Assembly: GCA_963631655.1 (NCBI GenBank) | Contig: CAVGRR010000001.1 | Coordinates: 29,071 to 93,070, forward strand | Length of the DNA stretch: 64,000 bases | Origin: Methanomethylophilus sp963631655 | GTDB taxonomy: Archaea; Thermoplasmatota; Thermoplasmata; Methanomassiliicoccales; Methanomethylophilaceae | Direction: 5' to 3' | In this document: one piece after another, positions 44,523 through 54,030 of the stretch | Position numbering within the stretch: position 1 is the first letter of the stretch | Layout of the letters: each line of letters opens with the position of its first letter | The notes under the pieces: generated by a model | What the model saw: only the letters and a program-made list of their open reading frames with translations | The model's database searches: none | Told to the model about the DNA's origin: nothing | Position numbers and translations under genes: made by a program

Positions 44523-45862
44523 AGCTCCGGTGCGGAACGTCCGAGCAGGGATACCAGTTTGATGGATTCGACAGAGTGGGTGAAGATCAGCACCTCGTCG
44601 TTCAGCTGGAATTTGGTCAGAAGATCCGTGAAAATCGTGGTCCCGTTGCGTCTGAGTCCGCAGATGTTGACGCCTTCGGGGACCTCTATGTCGCCCAGGA
44701 ACTGGTTCTTCAGAGGAGAGTCCTCGTCGATGGTGAATGTGAGGAAGTAATCTCCGGGATTCTCCATGACATGCACGGTGGAGTTGTCCTTCAGACGGAT
44801 GAGCCTGGTGACCTCGTTGGAGATGATCCTGTGCCATCCGATGACAGATTCGATCCCGGCGTACTTGAAGACCCCTTCATACTCCTCGATCGAGTACCTG
44901 GAGATGATCTTCCTGATACCGAACCTCATGGCGGTCATACATGCCAGAAGGTTCCTCTCATCCGCGTCCATGACAGAGATAAGTGCATCGGCACGGTCGA
45001 TACTCTCGGATTTCAGGAACTGGGGGTCGATGACATTTCCGTTGACGACGATCGTCTTCCTGAGGGATTTGGAGGCCTCACGGCACCTCTCGAGGTCGCT
45101 GTCGAGTACTTTGACGAAGTATCTGCTTCCAAGTTCGGTGATGCGGCGGGCGATGTTCAGTCCCTGCTGTCCCGCACCGAGGATGACGAATTCCCTTGCA
45201 TCTTTCTTGATACCGACGAGTTCGTTGAATTCGGATGTCGCTTCGGCTGTGCCGAGCACGACGATCCTGTCGTCAGCGTGGATCTCGGTGGTGGCGATGT
45301 GGGTGATGGCACGGTCTCCGCGGTAGATGCAGATGATGGTGCAGTCCCTGGGAAGTTCGATGTCCATCACGGTCTTGCCCACGATCTCATGTCCGCGTTC
45401 GATACGGAAGGTGGTGAGCGCATAATCATCGAAATCCAGTTTCTCGTAGTTCACCGCGTTCTCGAGAAGAGCGATCCTGTTCATCTTCTCGGAGGTGATG
45501 ATATCCGGCGAAATGAGCGAGTCGACGCCTTCATAGCCTTCCGTTTTCAGGAATTCCGGGTTCCTTACGCAGGATATGGTGCGGACGCTGGGAAGGTGGT
45601 GTTTGGCGACGTCGCAGATGAAAAGGTTGATGCCGTCGTCGCTGACCGCGGCGAACAGGAAATCAGGTGTGATACGGTCCAGTGCATCGATGAGGACGTT
45701 GGGGTTGCTGGCATCTCCTTTGAGGACCGAGACCGGAAGAATGTTCTTGATGGTCTCCGCGGTGGTGTCATCCTTCTCGATGATGTAAACATCGTTTCCG
45801 GCCAGAGCGGATTTGGCGGATGCGGTACCGACGGTACCTCCGCCGATGATAAGGACCTTCAT
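44519..45862 (-). CDS. trkA: Trk potassium uptake regulator TrkA
   Basis: 447 residues with two Rossmann RCK domains: VLIIGGGTVGTASAKSAL (3-20) and VILGAGQQGLNIARRI near 229, each followed by a TrkA_C domain (ALTTFRIERGHEIVGKTVM and YFLTFTIDEDSPLKNQFL). Binds NAD(H) or ATP and gates TrkH. First gene of the trkA-trkH operon. A TATA-like TTATTATAAT (45883-45894 region) lies about 25 bp before the start. Confidence 0.93.
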   Translation of the reverse strand: MKVLIIGGGTVGTASAKSALAGNDVYIIEKDDTTAETIKNILPVSVLKGDASNPNVLIDALDRITPDFLFAAVSDDGINLFICDVAKHHLPSVRTISCVRNPEFLKTEGYEGVDSLISPDIITSEKMNRIALLENAVNYEKLDFDDYALTTFRIERGHEIVGKTVMDIELPRDCTIICIYRGDRAITHIATTEIHADDRIVVLGTAEATSEFNELVGIKKDAREFVILGAGQQGLNIARRITELGSRYFVKVLDSDLERCREASKSLRKTIVVNGNVIDPQFLKSESIDRADALISVMDADERNLLACMTAMRFGIRKIISRYSIEEYEGVFKYAGIESVIGWHRIISNEVTRLIRLKDNSTVHVMENPGDYFLTFTIDEDSPLKNQFLGDIEVPEGVNICGLRRNGTTIFTDLLTKFQLNDEVLIFTHSVESIKLVSLLGRSAPEL

Positions 45863-45984
45863 TGATGTGGTTTACCTGCTCTTCTTATTATAATGTATGC
45901 AAGACATCGATAGGACAAATCGGAAATGCGGTCTTAACAGGTGGAATACGGCCCTCTTGGGAGAGGACCGTGATTCCGTCGGGA

Positions 45985-47397
45985 TCATACGTGTTTTATG
46001 CCTGTGGCAACTGAAATATCCGTGTCCGTGGTGCAGAGATCGCAAAGACCCAGATCGTGGATATCATCATGTCCGGACGCCCTTGCGAAGACCCTCAGCT
46101 GGTCCGCTATGGCATTGAGGAAATTGGCGACCCTCTGTGCCCCGGCCTCGACATCGAGCCTCGATTCCAGTTCCGGGTCCTGGGTGGCGATGCCCATCGG
46201 ACATTTTCCTGTATCACATATCCTGTACCTCTGACAGCCCAGGGCCATCAGTGCCGCGGAGGATACCGCCACCGCATCCGCACCCATGGCGATGGCCTTC
46301 ATGATGTCACCTCCGGTACGGAAACCGCCCGTCATTATGAGCTCCTGGGTCATTGAATGTTCGTCCATGTATCTCCTCGCCCTTGCGAGCGCGTAGACCG
46401 TGGGGACGGAACTGTTGTCCTTCAGGAACTTGGGGGATGAACCGGTGGCTCCTCCGCGTCCGTCGATGGTGATGAAATCGCATCCCGATCTCGAAATGAA
46501 CCCCAGGTCGCTCTCGATGTGTCCGGCGGCGATCTTCACTCCTACGGGCTTGCCGCCTGTCCTTTCGCGGAGCATGTCGACCACCTTCCGAAGATCGTCG
46601 GGACTGTCGATCCCGGGGAACGATGCGGGGCTCTGGATATCCTCCCCGACGTTCTTTCCTCTGATGGCGGCGATCTTTTCCGTGACCTTTCCTCCGGGAA
46701 GATGTCCGCCCATTCCGGGTTTGGTGCCCTGTCCGATCTTGATCTCCACCGCATCGCATTCCTCAAGCGTTCTCTTGCTCATACTGTACCCGTTGGGAAC
46801 GTACTCGAAGATGTATCTGTAAGCAGATTCCACCTCCTTCTGGAGGACACCTCCTTCTCCGCTGCAGGTCGCGGTCTTCGCCATCGCACTTCCCTTGGCA
46901 AGAGCTATCTTCGCCGACTCCGAAAGCGCCCCGAAGCTCATGTGGGAGATGTACACAGGCATCTCGAGCACCATCGGGGAGGAGGATCCGACACCTATCA
47001 CGGTGCGCAGACATATGTTCTCGTATTCCTCCTTCGGTTTCCTTGCCAACTGGGCACCCAAAAACAGTATGCTTGAGAAGTCTGGCACATTGCATAATGT
47101 GTCCATCGGTTCCGTCGGATTGGAGCCGGTGTACGACATCTTTCTGATCTCGTCCATCACCCCTCCGTCATACCTTATGTACCTCCCGTCGACCTCCAGG
47201 TCCTTCTTGACCTGCGGCTTCGGGGGAGGGCATGTCTGTTCGACCGTCGGTCTCGGTTCCTCTTTCATCGGACGGTAGTATTCCTTCGGCATACCGCACA
47301 TGGGACACTGCCAATCATCCGGAAGATCCTCGAACTTCGTTCCTGTGAGGTCCTCATCATAGACCTCTCCGCAAATATCACAGACGTACTTCGTCAT
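45985..47397 (-). CDS. Glutamate synthase-like FMN protein with N-terminal rubredoxin domain
   Basis: 470 residues. The first 50 form a rubredoxin domain (CDICGEVYDED near 6-16 and CPMCGMPKEYY near 33). The rest is the FMN-binding glutamate synthase domain 2 (archaeal GltB large-subunit type), with VEIKIGQGTKPGMGGHLPG, SPASFPGID, and the iron-sulfur motif CQRYRICDTGKCPMGI. No glutaminase domain is attached, so it may use ammonia or separate partners, with electrons from the rubredoxin domain. MTKYVCDICG at 47397 is the natural start. Confidence 0.85.
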   Translation of the reverse strand: MTKYVCDICGEVYDEDLTGTKFEDLPDDWQCPMCGMPKEYYRPMKEEPRPTVEQTCPPPKPQVKKDLEVDGRYIRYDGGVMDEIRKMSYTGSNPTEPMDTLCNVPDFSSILFLGAQLARKPKEEYENICLRTVIGVGSSSPMVLEMPVYISHMSFGALSESAKIALAKGSAMAKTATCSGEGGVLQKEVESAYRYIFEYVPNGYSMSKRTLEECDAVEIKIGQGTKPGMGGHLPGGKVTEKIAAIRGKNVGEDIQSPASFPGIDSPDDLRKVVDMLRERTGGKPVGVKIAAGHIESDLGFISRSGCDFITIDGRGGATGSSPKFLKDNSSVPTVYALARARRYMDEHSMTQELIMTGGFRTGGDIMKAIAMGADAVAVSSAALMALGCQRYRICDTGKCPMGIATQDPELESRLDVEAGAQRVANFLNAIADQLRVFARASGHDDIHDLGLCDLCTTDTDISVATGIKHV

Positions 47398-47525
47398 GGT
47401 TTTAAACTCGACCTGTTGGTATTTAAAAGAATCTGAGTTTCGCCTCTGTTCGCGAGCGCATATCCGCGCATATACGCGACCAAATGTGCGATAGTATAAT
47501 ATGGGGACGAGTATAGCGGGGAACC
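47398..47525. promoter_or_regulatory. Divergent promoter, glutamate synthase / hisD
   Basis: 128 bp. TATTTAAAAG at about 47429-47438 fits a minus-strand TATA box; ATAGTATAATATGG near 47492-47505 fits hisD. Between them lies the repeated word GCGCATAT (GCGCATATCCGCGCATATACGCG region, about 47457-47479), a possible operator. Confidence 0.45.
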
Positions 47526-48848
47526 ATGGCGAAGCAAACAAAGTCCGAACCGTTCGTTGCACCCGAGAAATGGAAGGAGATCAGCGAAGAGTATTGGATC
47601 GCAAATCGCAAAAATGAGACCGACAAGGTCAAAGACATCGTAGAAGGCATCATCGAACAGGTCCGCACCGAAGGCGACAAGGCACTGATTGAACTCACCG
47701 AGAAGTTCGACAAGGTCAAGCTCAAGAGCGTCCGCGTCTCCAGGAACCAGATCGACGAGGCCTACGAGAAACTCAGTCAGGACGTCGTCGACGAGATCGA
47801 GAACGCCGCCTATAACATTCAGCGCTTCCACAAGATGCAGCTTCCCCCGGACATGTGGACCACCGAGGTCGAGCCCGGAATCACCCTGGGTATCAAGAGC
47901 ACCCCCCTCGAGAGGGTCGGATGCTACATCCCCGGAGGTCTTGCAGCCTATCCCTCATCCGCGCTCATGACCGTCGTCGCGGCCAAGACCGCAGGAGTCG
48001 ACGAGGTCATCTGCTGCACTCCCGCACCCGTCACCCCCGCAGTGCTCGTTGCACTCGACGTGGCCGGTTGTGACGAGATCTACACCGTCGGAGGTTCCCA
48101 GGCCATCGCCGCTATGGCTCTCGGTACCGAGAGCATCGAGAAGGTACAGATGATCGTCGGTCCCGGAAACATGTTCGTCACCGAGGCGAAGATCCTCCTG
48201 CAGAAGGACGTCCTCATCGACTTCCCCGCAGGACCCAGCGAGGCCGCTGTGCTCGCCGACTCCTCCGCCGTTCCCGAATTCGTCGCCGCCGACCTCATCG
48301 CGCAGGGAGAACACGGACCTTCCTCCGCTTATGTACTGGTGACCGACGACCCCGAACTCCCCGACAAGGTCTGGGACTGTATGATGAAACTGCTGGAGAA
48401 CGAACCCCGCTGGGACATCATCGCCAAGTCCACCGCCAACTCGGGATACATCGTCTGCAAGGACATGGACCTCGCCGTCGAGACCATGAACGGCATCGCC
48501 CCCGAACACCTTTGCATTCAGGTGAGGGATCCGCAGGACGTCCTTTCCAAGGTCAGGAACGCAGGTTCCATCTTCGTCGGACCCTACACCCCCATCGCCG
48601 CAGGGGACTACGCATCCGGAACCAACCACGTGCTTCCCACCTCCGGATACGCAAAGGTCTACTCCGGACTCACCGCCAACATGTTCCGCAAGACCTCCAC
48701 CGTGCAGATGCTCACCAAGGACGGACTCGCCAATCTTTCGCCGACCATCACCACCCTTGCGAAGGTGGAGGGTCTCCACGCCCACGGAATGTCCGTGGAC
48801 ATCAGGTTCGGAAAGGAGAAGAAATCCAAATCCGGACACAAACAGTGA
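47526..48848 (+). CDS. hisD: Histidinol dehydrogenase
   Basis: 440 residues. Oxidises histidinol to histidine in two NAD steps, last in the pathway. Family motifs seen: VGCYIPGGLAAYPSSALM, IVGPGNMFVTEAK, DFPAGPSEAAVLAD, QGEHGPSSAYVLV (catalytic His pair region), APEHLCIQ, TNHVLPTSG. Length is normal. No other his gene is nearby; instead, ppk1 starts 4 bp after its stop. Confidence 0.95.
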   Translation: MAKQTKSEPFVAPEKWKEISEEYWIANRKNETDKVKDIVEGIIEQVRTEGDKALIELTEKFDKVKLKSVRVSRNQIDEAYEKLSQDVVDEIENAAYNIQRFHKMQLPPDMWTTEVEPGITLGIKSTPLERVGCYIPGGLAAYPSSALMTVVAAKTAGVDEVICCTPAPVTPAVLVALDVAGCDEIYTVGGSQAIAAMALGTESIEKVQMIVGPGNMFVTEAKILLQKDVLIDFPAGPSEAAVLADSSAVPEFVAADLIAQGEHGPSSAYVLVTDDPELPDKVWDCMMKLLENEPRWDIIAKSTANSGYIVCKDMDLAVETMNGIAPEHLCIQVRDPQDVLSKVRNAGSIFVGPYTPIAAGDYASGTNHVLPTSGYAKVYSGLTANMFRKTSTVQMLTKDGLANLSPTITTLAKVEGLHAHGMSVDIRFGKEKKSKSGHKQ

Positions 48849-48852
48849 TATC

Positions 48853-50928
48853 ATGGCCGGGAACGGAGAGATCGACCTTTACGGGCGCTCCCTGTACATC
48901 AACAGGGAGATCTCATGGCTTGCATTCAACAAACGCTGCCTCGACGAGGCCATGGACCGTACCAACCCGGTCCTGGAGCGTGTGAAATTCCTTGCGATCT
49001 GCTACGGGAACATGGACGAGTTCTTCATGATCCGTATGCCCGGACTGCTCGGAGCCTACATCGACCGTCTGGTCAACATGGGCCCCGACACCTTCGACGA
49101 CAAGGATGAGCTCATCAGACTGATCAACGAGAAGGTCAACGACCTCACCGACGGTTACGAGGCATGTTGGACCGACATCGAGTCCGGTCTGATGAAGAAC
49201 GGCATCTCCATCCTCTCCGTCTCCGCCCTCGACCCCAAACAGAAGATGTGGGTCGACGACTATTTCATGGAAAGGGTACAGCCTCTCCTCACCCCTCTGG
49301 CACTTGATATCTCCCATCCGTTCCCGTTCATCTCCAACAACTCCCTCAATGTGGCCGTGAAACTCCGTCGCGGAGAGGAGGTGCTCTACGCACGTGTCAA
49401 GGTCCCGGTCGGTATCCTTCCCCGTTTCGTGAAGGTCCCGTCACCTTCGAAGACATTGCAGTTCGTGCTGCTTGAGAACATCATCAAGGACAACATCGGT
49501 TCCCTCTTCCCGGACCTGGAGGTCCTGGGAACCTACAAGTTCCGCATCACCAGGAACGCCGATGTCAAAGTGACCATCGATGAGGCTGTGGACCTTATGT
49601 CCGCAGTGGAAGATGCATTGGACTCCAGGGACGTGGGATTCCCCGTCAGGATGGTCGTCGAGGACACCATGCCCACCGATCTCGCCAACGTCTTCGCCCG
49701 CAACCTCAAACTGAGGGACAACCAGGTCACCCGTGCATCCGATAAGGGAATGATGCTCACCGACCTGTGGGAGATCGCAGGCCTCAGCCGCCCCGACCTT
49801 AAGGATAAACCGTACACTCCTGTGATCCCGGCCGAGATCGCCGAGAGCACAAGCCTCTTCTCCGCCCTGAAGAAGAAGGACTGGATCTTCTTCCACCCCT
49901 ACGAATCCTTCGATGTCGTCGTCAGGCTGCTGAAGGAATCCGCAGAGGACCCCAATGTGCAGTCCATCAAGATCTGCCTCTACCGTATCGGAAAGAACCC
50001 CGAGATCATCAGGCAGCTCATGCGTGCCAAGGACCAGGGAAAGGCGGTATCCGTCCTTATGGAACTGAGGGCGAAGTTCGACGAGGTCAACAACATCGCC
50101 GTCGCCAGGGAACTGGAGAAGATAGGTGTCCACGTGGTCTACGGTCCCGTGAACCTCAAGGTGCACTCCAAACTTCTGCAGGTCGTCAGGCTCGAGAAGG
50201 ACCATCTGGTACGTTACACCCACATGAGCTCCGGAAATTACAACGAGAACACCGCCAAACAGTACTCCGACATCTCGTTCATGACGAGCAACCGCGAGAT
50301 CGGAGAGGATGTGGGCGAACTGTTCAACGCGCTCACCGGTTACTTCGGTCCCAGGAACTACAAGCATCTCCTTGTGGCACCTCTGAACCTCAAGAGCACC
50401 CTTATCGACATGATCAAACGCGAGGCGGAGCACAAGAGGGAGGGTCGCAAGGCGTACATCGCCATGAAGGCCAACGGTCTGATCGATTCCGATATCATTG
50501 CCGAACTCTACCGCGCATCGCAGGCGGGAGTGAAGATCGACCTCAACATCAGAGGTCTCTGCTGTCTCCGCCCCGGTGTCAAAGGGGTGTCGGAGAACAT
50601 CACCGTCACCAGTACCGTGGACCGCTTCCTGGAACATGCGAGGATCTATTATTTCCTCAATGACAGCGATCCCAAGATGTATCTCGGTTCCTCCGATCTG
50701 ATGCCCAGGAACCTCATCGCCCGTGTGGAGACCCTGTTCCCCATCCTCGACCCGGACATGATGGCCGCCATCAGGGACAACATCCTGAACATCTGCCTCA
50801 ACGACAACGTGAAGGCGAGGGTTCTGCAGCCCGACGGAACGTACGTGCTGAGAAAGAGGAAATCCGGAGAGAAGAAGCTTCGTTCCCAGGAATGGTTCAT
50901 GGAGCACAAGGGTGCCTGGCATGCCTGA
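48853..50928 (+). CDS. ppk: Polyphosphate kinase 1
   Basis: 691 residues, normal for PPK1. Makes polyphosphate from ATP. N-terminal YINREISWLAFNKRCLDEA, the phosphorylated His in VHSKLLQVVR (His about 438), YTHMSSGNYNENTA, and a second conserved His in LEHARIYYF (about 595). ATG 48853 comes 4 bp after hisD. Its stop overlaps ppx, so synthesis and breakdown of polyP are co-expressed. Confidence 0.95.
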   Translation: MAGNGEIDLYGRSLYINREISWLAFNKRCLDEAMDRTNPVLERVKFLAICYGNMDEFFMIRMPGLLGAYIDRLVNMGPDTFDDKDELIRLINEKVNDLTDGYEACWTDIESGLMKNGISILSVSALDPKQKMWVDDYFMERVQPLLTPLALDISHPFPFISNNSLNVAVKLRRGEEVLYARVKVPVGILPRFVKVPSPSKTLQFVLLENIIKDNIGSLFPDLEVLGTYKFRITRNADVKVTIDEAVDLMSAVEDALDSRDVGFPVRMVVEDTMPTDLANVFARNLKLRDNQVTRASDKGMMLTDLWEIAGLSRPDLKDKPYTPVIPAEIAESTSLFSALKKKDWIFFHPYESFDVVVRLLKESAEDPNVQSIKICLYRIGKNPEIIRQLMRAKDQGKAVSVLMELRAKFDEVNNIAVARELEKIGVHVVYGPVNLKVHSKLLQVVRLEKDHLVRYTHMSSGNYNENTAKQYSDISFMTSNREIGEDVGELFNALTGYFGPRNYKHLLVAPLNLKSTLIDMIKREAEHKREGRKAYIAMKANGLIDSDIIAELYRASQAGVKIDLNIRGLCCLRPGVKGVSENITVTSTVDRFLEHARIYYFLNDSDPKMYLGSSDLMPRNLIARVETLFPILDPDMMAAIRDNILNICLNDNVKARVLQPDGTYVLRKRKSGEKKLRSQEWFMEHKGAWHA

Positions 50929-52435
50929 AACGGTTGCTTTCATCGATGTGGGCACGAACTCCATCCACATGCTCGTGGTCCGTTTCTACGACGGTTCCAC
51001 CGGCACGGCGGTCTATCAGGACAAGGAATCGGTCCGTATGGGGAAATCCCTGTACGAGTCCGGGAAGATAGACAAGCCCACTCTGGAAAAGGCGAAGCTC
51101 GTCCTTTCGAAGTTCGTTTCGGTCGCCAAGGCTCACGGGGCGGAGAAGACCATCGCCATGGCCACCTGTGCCGCCAGGGAGGCCCCGAACCGCAACGATC
51201 TCGTCGCCGCCGCGAAGGAATGCGGCATCACATTGCATGTCATCCCCGGTCTCGAAGAGGCGAGGCTGGTGAGACTGGGGGTCCTCGGACCCGACAGTCC
51301 CAGACGCACATTGTGCATCGATATCGGGGGCGGAAGCACCGAACTTGCATTGGCCCAGGGAAAAGAGGACCTCTACCTCGACAGCCTCTCCCTCGGTGCC
51401 ATCAGACTTGCCTTCGGTACCAAGATCGATCAGACCCAGAAGGTGTCCCCGAGGGACTATGAATCCCTAAAGATCTATGTGGCGGAGCAGTGTTACCGTT
51501 CCGTCGCATCGATAAAGGAACTCGGTTTCGATACTGCAGTCGGATCATCTGGCACTGTTGAGGCATTGGCAGAGGCGTGCGCCTCCAGGAGAGGGGACGG
51601 AAACGGTTCCTACCTTATGCTTTCCGAACTCAAGCCCCTCATGAAGATGCTCTGCGGAATGACCTCGGAAGAGAGGTGCAAACTTCCGAAGATCAGTCAG
51701 AGCCGTGCCGACATCGTCATCGGCGGAGGTGCGGTAGTGGAGACTTTGATGGAACTCCTGCGCATCGACAGGCTGGAGATCAGCCACGACGGGCTCAGGG
51801 AAGGCATGAAGACCGACTACCTCCTCAAGAAGGGACATTCCGATTTCGGAGTGAGACCGTCGTCCGTACACAACCTCGCGGCGAGATGCGGATGCGACAC
51901 TCCCCATGAAGAGGCCGTGGTCAGGTACTCCGAGAAGCTGTACACCGAGCTTGTGAATGCAGGTCTCATGGAAGAGTCCCAGCACATGAAAGAACTGCTC
52001 CTCTATGCGGCCCGTCTCCATGATGTGGGAGCGTTCATCAGCTATGAGAAACACCATGTGTTCTCGTACACCATCATAGAGAACACCTACCTCGCCGGAT
52101 TCGACAGCGAGGAGAGGGACATCATGGCCCTTCTGACCCGTTTCCACCACGGTTCATTCCCCACGCCCACCAACAAGTGCTTCGCGGGATGGGAACGCAG
52201 GGATGTGTCGGAATTCCTGAAGTATGCGATGATCCTGAAGTTCGCCAACATCCTCGACCGCGGACGCGACAATGCGGTGGAGGACATCAAGGTCGAACGT
52301 CTCAACGGCACTGTGAACATGACCATCACCTCCGACTCCGATCTGAGTCTGGTGGAGTGGAAACTGGAGTCTCTGTGCTCCGATTTCTGCACTGTGTTCG
52401 GGGTCCGCATCAACATCGAATATCTGGTACTTTGA
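50921..52435 (+). CDS. ppx: Exopolyphosphatase, Ppx/GppA family
   Basis: 504 residues. Splits terminal phosphate from polyP (or pppGpp in GppA enzymes). The ASKHA fold shows VAFIDVGTNSIHMLVV (4-19), IDIGGGSTELALAQG and SLGAIRLAF; the C-terminal part is HD-like (YAARLHDVGAFISYEKHH). ATG 50921 lies 8 bp inside the ppk 3' end; GTG 50912 is the alternative. Confidence 0.92.
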   Translation: MPETVAFIDVGTNSIHMLVVRFYDGSTGTAVYQDKESVRMGKSLYESGKIDKPTLEKAKLVLSKFVSVAKAHGAEKTIAMATCAAREAPNRNDLVAAAKECGITLHVIPGLEEARLVRLGVLGPDSPRRTLCIDIGGGSTELALAQGKEDLYLDSLSLGAIRLAFGTKIDQTQKVSPRDYESLKIYVAEQCYRSVASIKELGFDTAVGSSGTVEALAEACASRRGDGNGSYLMLSELKPLMKMLCGMTSEERCKLPKISQSRADIVIGGGAVVETLMELLRIDRLEISHDGLREGMKTDYLLKKGHSDFGVRPSSVHNLAARCGCDTPHEEAVVRYSEKLYTELVNAGLMEESQHMKELLLYAARLHDVGAFISYEKHHVFSYTIIENTYLAGFDSEERDIMALLTRFHHGSFPTPTNKCFAGWERRDVSEFLKYAMILKFANILDRGRDNAVEDIKVERLNGTVNMTITSDSDLSLVEWKLESLCSDFCTVFGVRINIEYLVL

Positions 52436-52686
52436 AACCAACCGAAAATTGGGTTAAATCCCGTTTTTCGGTATCATATATAAGATTTTTTGAGCAGAAT
52501 TTCAGTGATTTGGATGTTTTTCCCGAAATTCGGAAAAATACGTACCCAAGATTTTATAGTGAAACAGAATTCACACATTAAAGTGTGGGCCGATCCTCTT
52601 GCAATTGGCTTCGGCCATTGGCCCATGCTTCCATTCCCTTTTCAGCTTCATCAACTATGTTTAAGTCCCACTGACAGGATACTGTC
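52436..52686 (+). ncRNA. Structured intergenic element, possible ncRNA or long leader
   Basis: 250 bp without a gene. A good TATA box CATATATAAG (52475-52484) stands far upstream of the nre gene, and further TATA-like boxes occur at about 52551-52561 and 52656-52664; the last is right for a leaderless nre message. In between are hairpins: TTTTTCC/GGAAAAA (52517-52538); GTGAA/TTCAC (52559-52574); CACAC/GTGTG (52572-52587), which competes with the one before; and TGGGCC (52586-52591)/GGCCCA (52620-52625), enclosing TGGC-TTCG-GCCA (52606-52617). This suggests an independently transcribed small RNA or switch. No known family is recognised. Confidence 0.4.
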
Positions 52687-54030
52687 ATGATGTCGAACGC
52701 CCCCTCCCGCGGAAGTTACGGAACAACGCCTGTCAACGGCGGACTCTGCGTAATATGCAAAGGTGCGCACCGTCTCTGCGGAAAGGAACGCTGTCCTCTG
52801 ATGATCAAGTTCTATTCCCGTTCCCGGACCATGCCGATGGTGGACATGAAGGACCTGGCGGGCAGTTCTCCCCCCGGGGTTTTCGTGGGAAGGTTCGGTT
52901 ATCCAAAGGTGGATGTGGGCCCTTTGATCCCGGGCGAGTTCGGAGATACTTCTTTAATGGACCGTCCCGAGGAATGGGTCGGGAAATCCATAGACGACAT
53001 AGTGGACATGAGATACCGTCTGGTGAGAGGGAAATACACCATCGACGCCACCGATTTCGCCAAATCGGGAAAGATAGTCACGGATATCCAGGAGATAGCT
53101 CTCACCGAGAAACCCGTGGACGTGGAGGCGAACTTCAGCGAACGTCCCCACGGGCGTATAATCCTCGATGACGACATCCAGCCCTTCGGTCCCGCCGCCC
53201 GTATGGAAGGGTTCCGCAAGAGCAACGGAAGATGGGAACACAACCTCGAGAAGAACTATTACGATACGGATCTCACGGCCACCAAGGCCGTTCTCGAGGC
53301 CTACTACAACGGCACCCGCATCTCGGAGATCCAGAAGGCGTTCTCCGTGGGCACCATGGGCATGGGGAAGAACAGGAGATTCGTGCCCACCAGGTGGAGC
53401 ATCACTGCGGTGGACGACATAATCGGCAAGGATTATCTCAAACGCACCCGTTTCTATAAGCCCATAGACGAGTTCAGAGTATATTACTGGGAACAGCTGG
53501 ACAACAGGTGGGCGATCGTCATGATGCCCACCACCTGGCGTTTCGAGCTCATCGAGGCCTGGTATCCCGGGACCTCCTGGAACCCTGTTGCCATGTCACC
53601 CGAGGGTCCGAAGGTGGAGATCATCCACGACAGCGAGTTCTTCGCCGGAAGGACCGAATACGCGCACATCGGAGGATGTTACTATGCATCGAGGATGGCC
53701 GTCAACGAGCTTCTCGAGAAGGAGAACCGTACGGCAGGGGCGGTGATCTGCCGCGAGGCCCACGAAGGGTATGTCATGCCCGTGGGCGTGTGGAACGTTA
53801 GGGAGAACGTGAGGGTGTGCCTGAAACAGACACCTCTCCGTTTCGACACCTTGGACAAGGCCTTGGACTGGATGTGCACCAAGATGGACATCGACAAGAA
53901 ACGTTGGATCCAGACCTCAGAGGTCTTTACCGATTACTGTCAGCAGAGAAGGATAGAGGATTTCTACGGAAGAAGTGCCATAGACCCAGACGAGCAGATC
54001 CCGCAATCGGAGGAGGACGGAGACCTATGA
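52687..54030 (+). CDS. nre: Archaeal DNA-repair protein Nre
   Basis: 447 residues. An N-terminal zinc-binding motif CVICKGAHRLCGKERCPLM is typical for NreA/NreB. The central domain (VGRFGYPKVDVGPLIPGEFG, then FSVGTMGMGKNRRFVPTRWSITAVDD) is the conserved Nre core. A PCNA-interacting motif QRRIEDFY lies near residue 424-431. In known archaea Nre helps repair DNA damage with PCNA; here the motif is followed by about 16 more residues. The stop overlaps the radical SAM gene by ATGA. Confidence 0.88.
   Translation: MMSNAPSRGSYGTTPVNGGLCVICKGAHRLCGKERCPLMIKFYSRSRTMPMVDMKDLAGSSPPGVFVGRFGYPKVDVGPLIPGEFGDTSLMDRPEEWVGKSIDDIVDMRYRLVRGKYTIDATDFAKSGKIVTDIQEIALTEKPVDVEANFSERPHGRIILDDDIQPFGPAARMEGFRKSNGRWEHNLEKNYYDTDLTATKAVLEAYYNGTRISEIQKAFSVGTMGMGKNRRFVPTRWSITAVDDIIGKDYLKRTRFYKPIDEFRVYYWEQLDNRWAIVMMPTTWRFELIEAWYPGTSWNPVAMSPEGPKVEIIHDSEFFAGRTEYAHIGGCYYASRMAVNELLEKENRTAGAVICREAHEGYVMPVGVWNVRENVRVCLKQTPLRFDTLDKALDWMCTKMDIDKKRWIQTSEVFTDYCQQRRIEDFYGRSAIDPDEQIPQSEEDGDL

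Noticed and set aside
47457..47479. GCGCATAT repeats as the beginning of a CRISPR-like array
   Set aside because: Only two short words without spacers of constant length; better read as a possible operator.
5588..53990. Shorter word GACCCAGA (about twenty occurrences) as a separate signal
   Set aside because: Many copies encode Asp-Pro-Asp/Glu or Leu-Gly-Leu in genes, so codon choice may account for them. Only the longer 11-mer is put forward.
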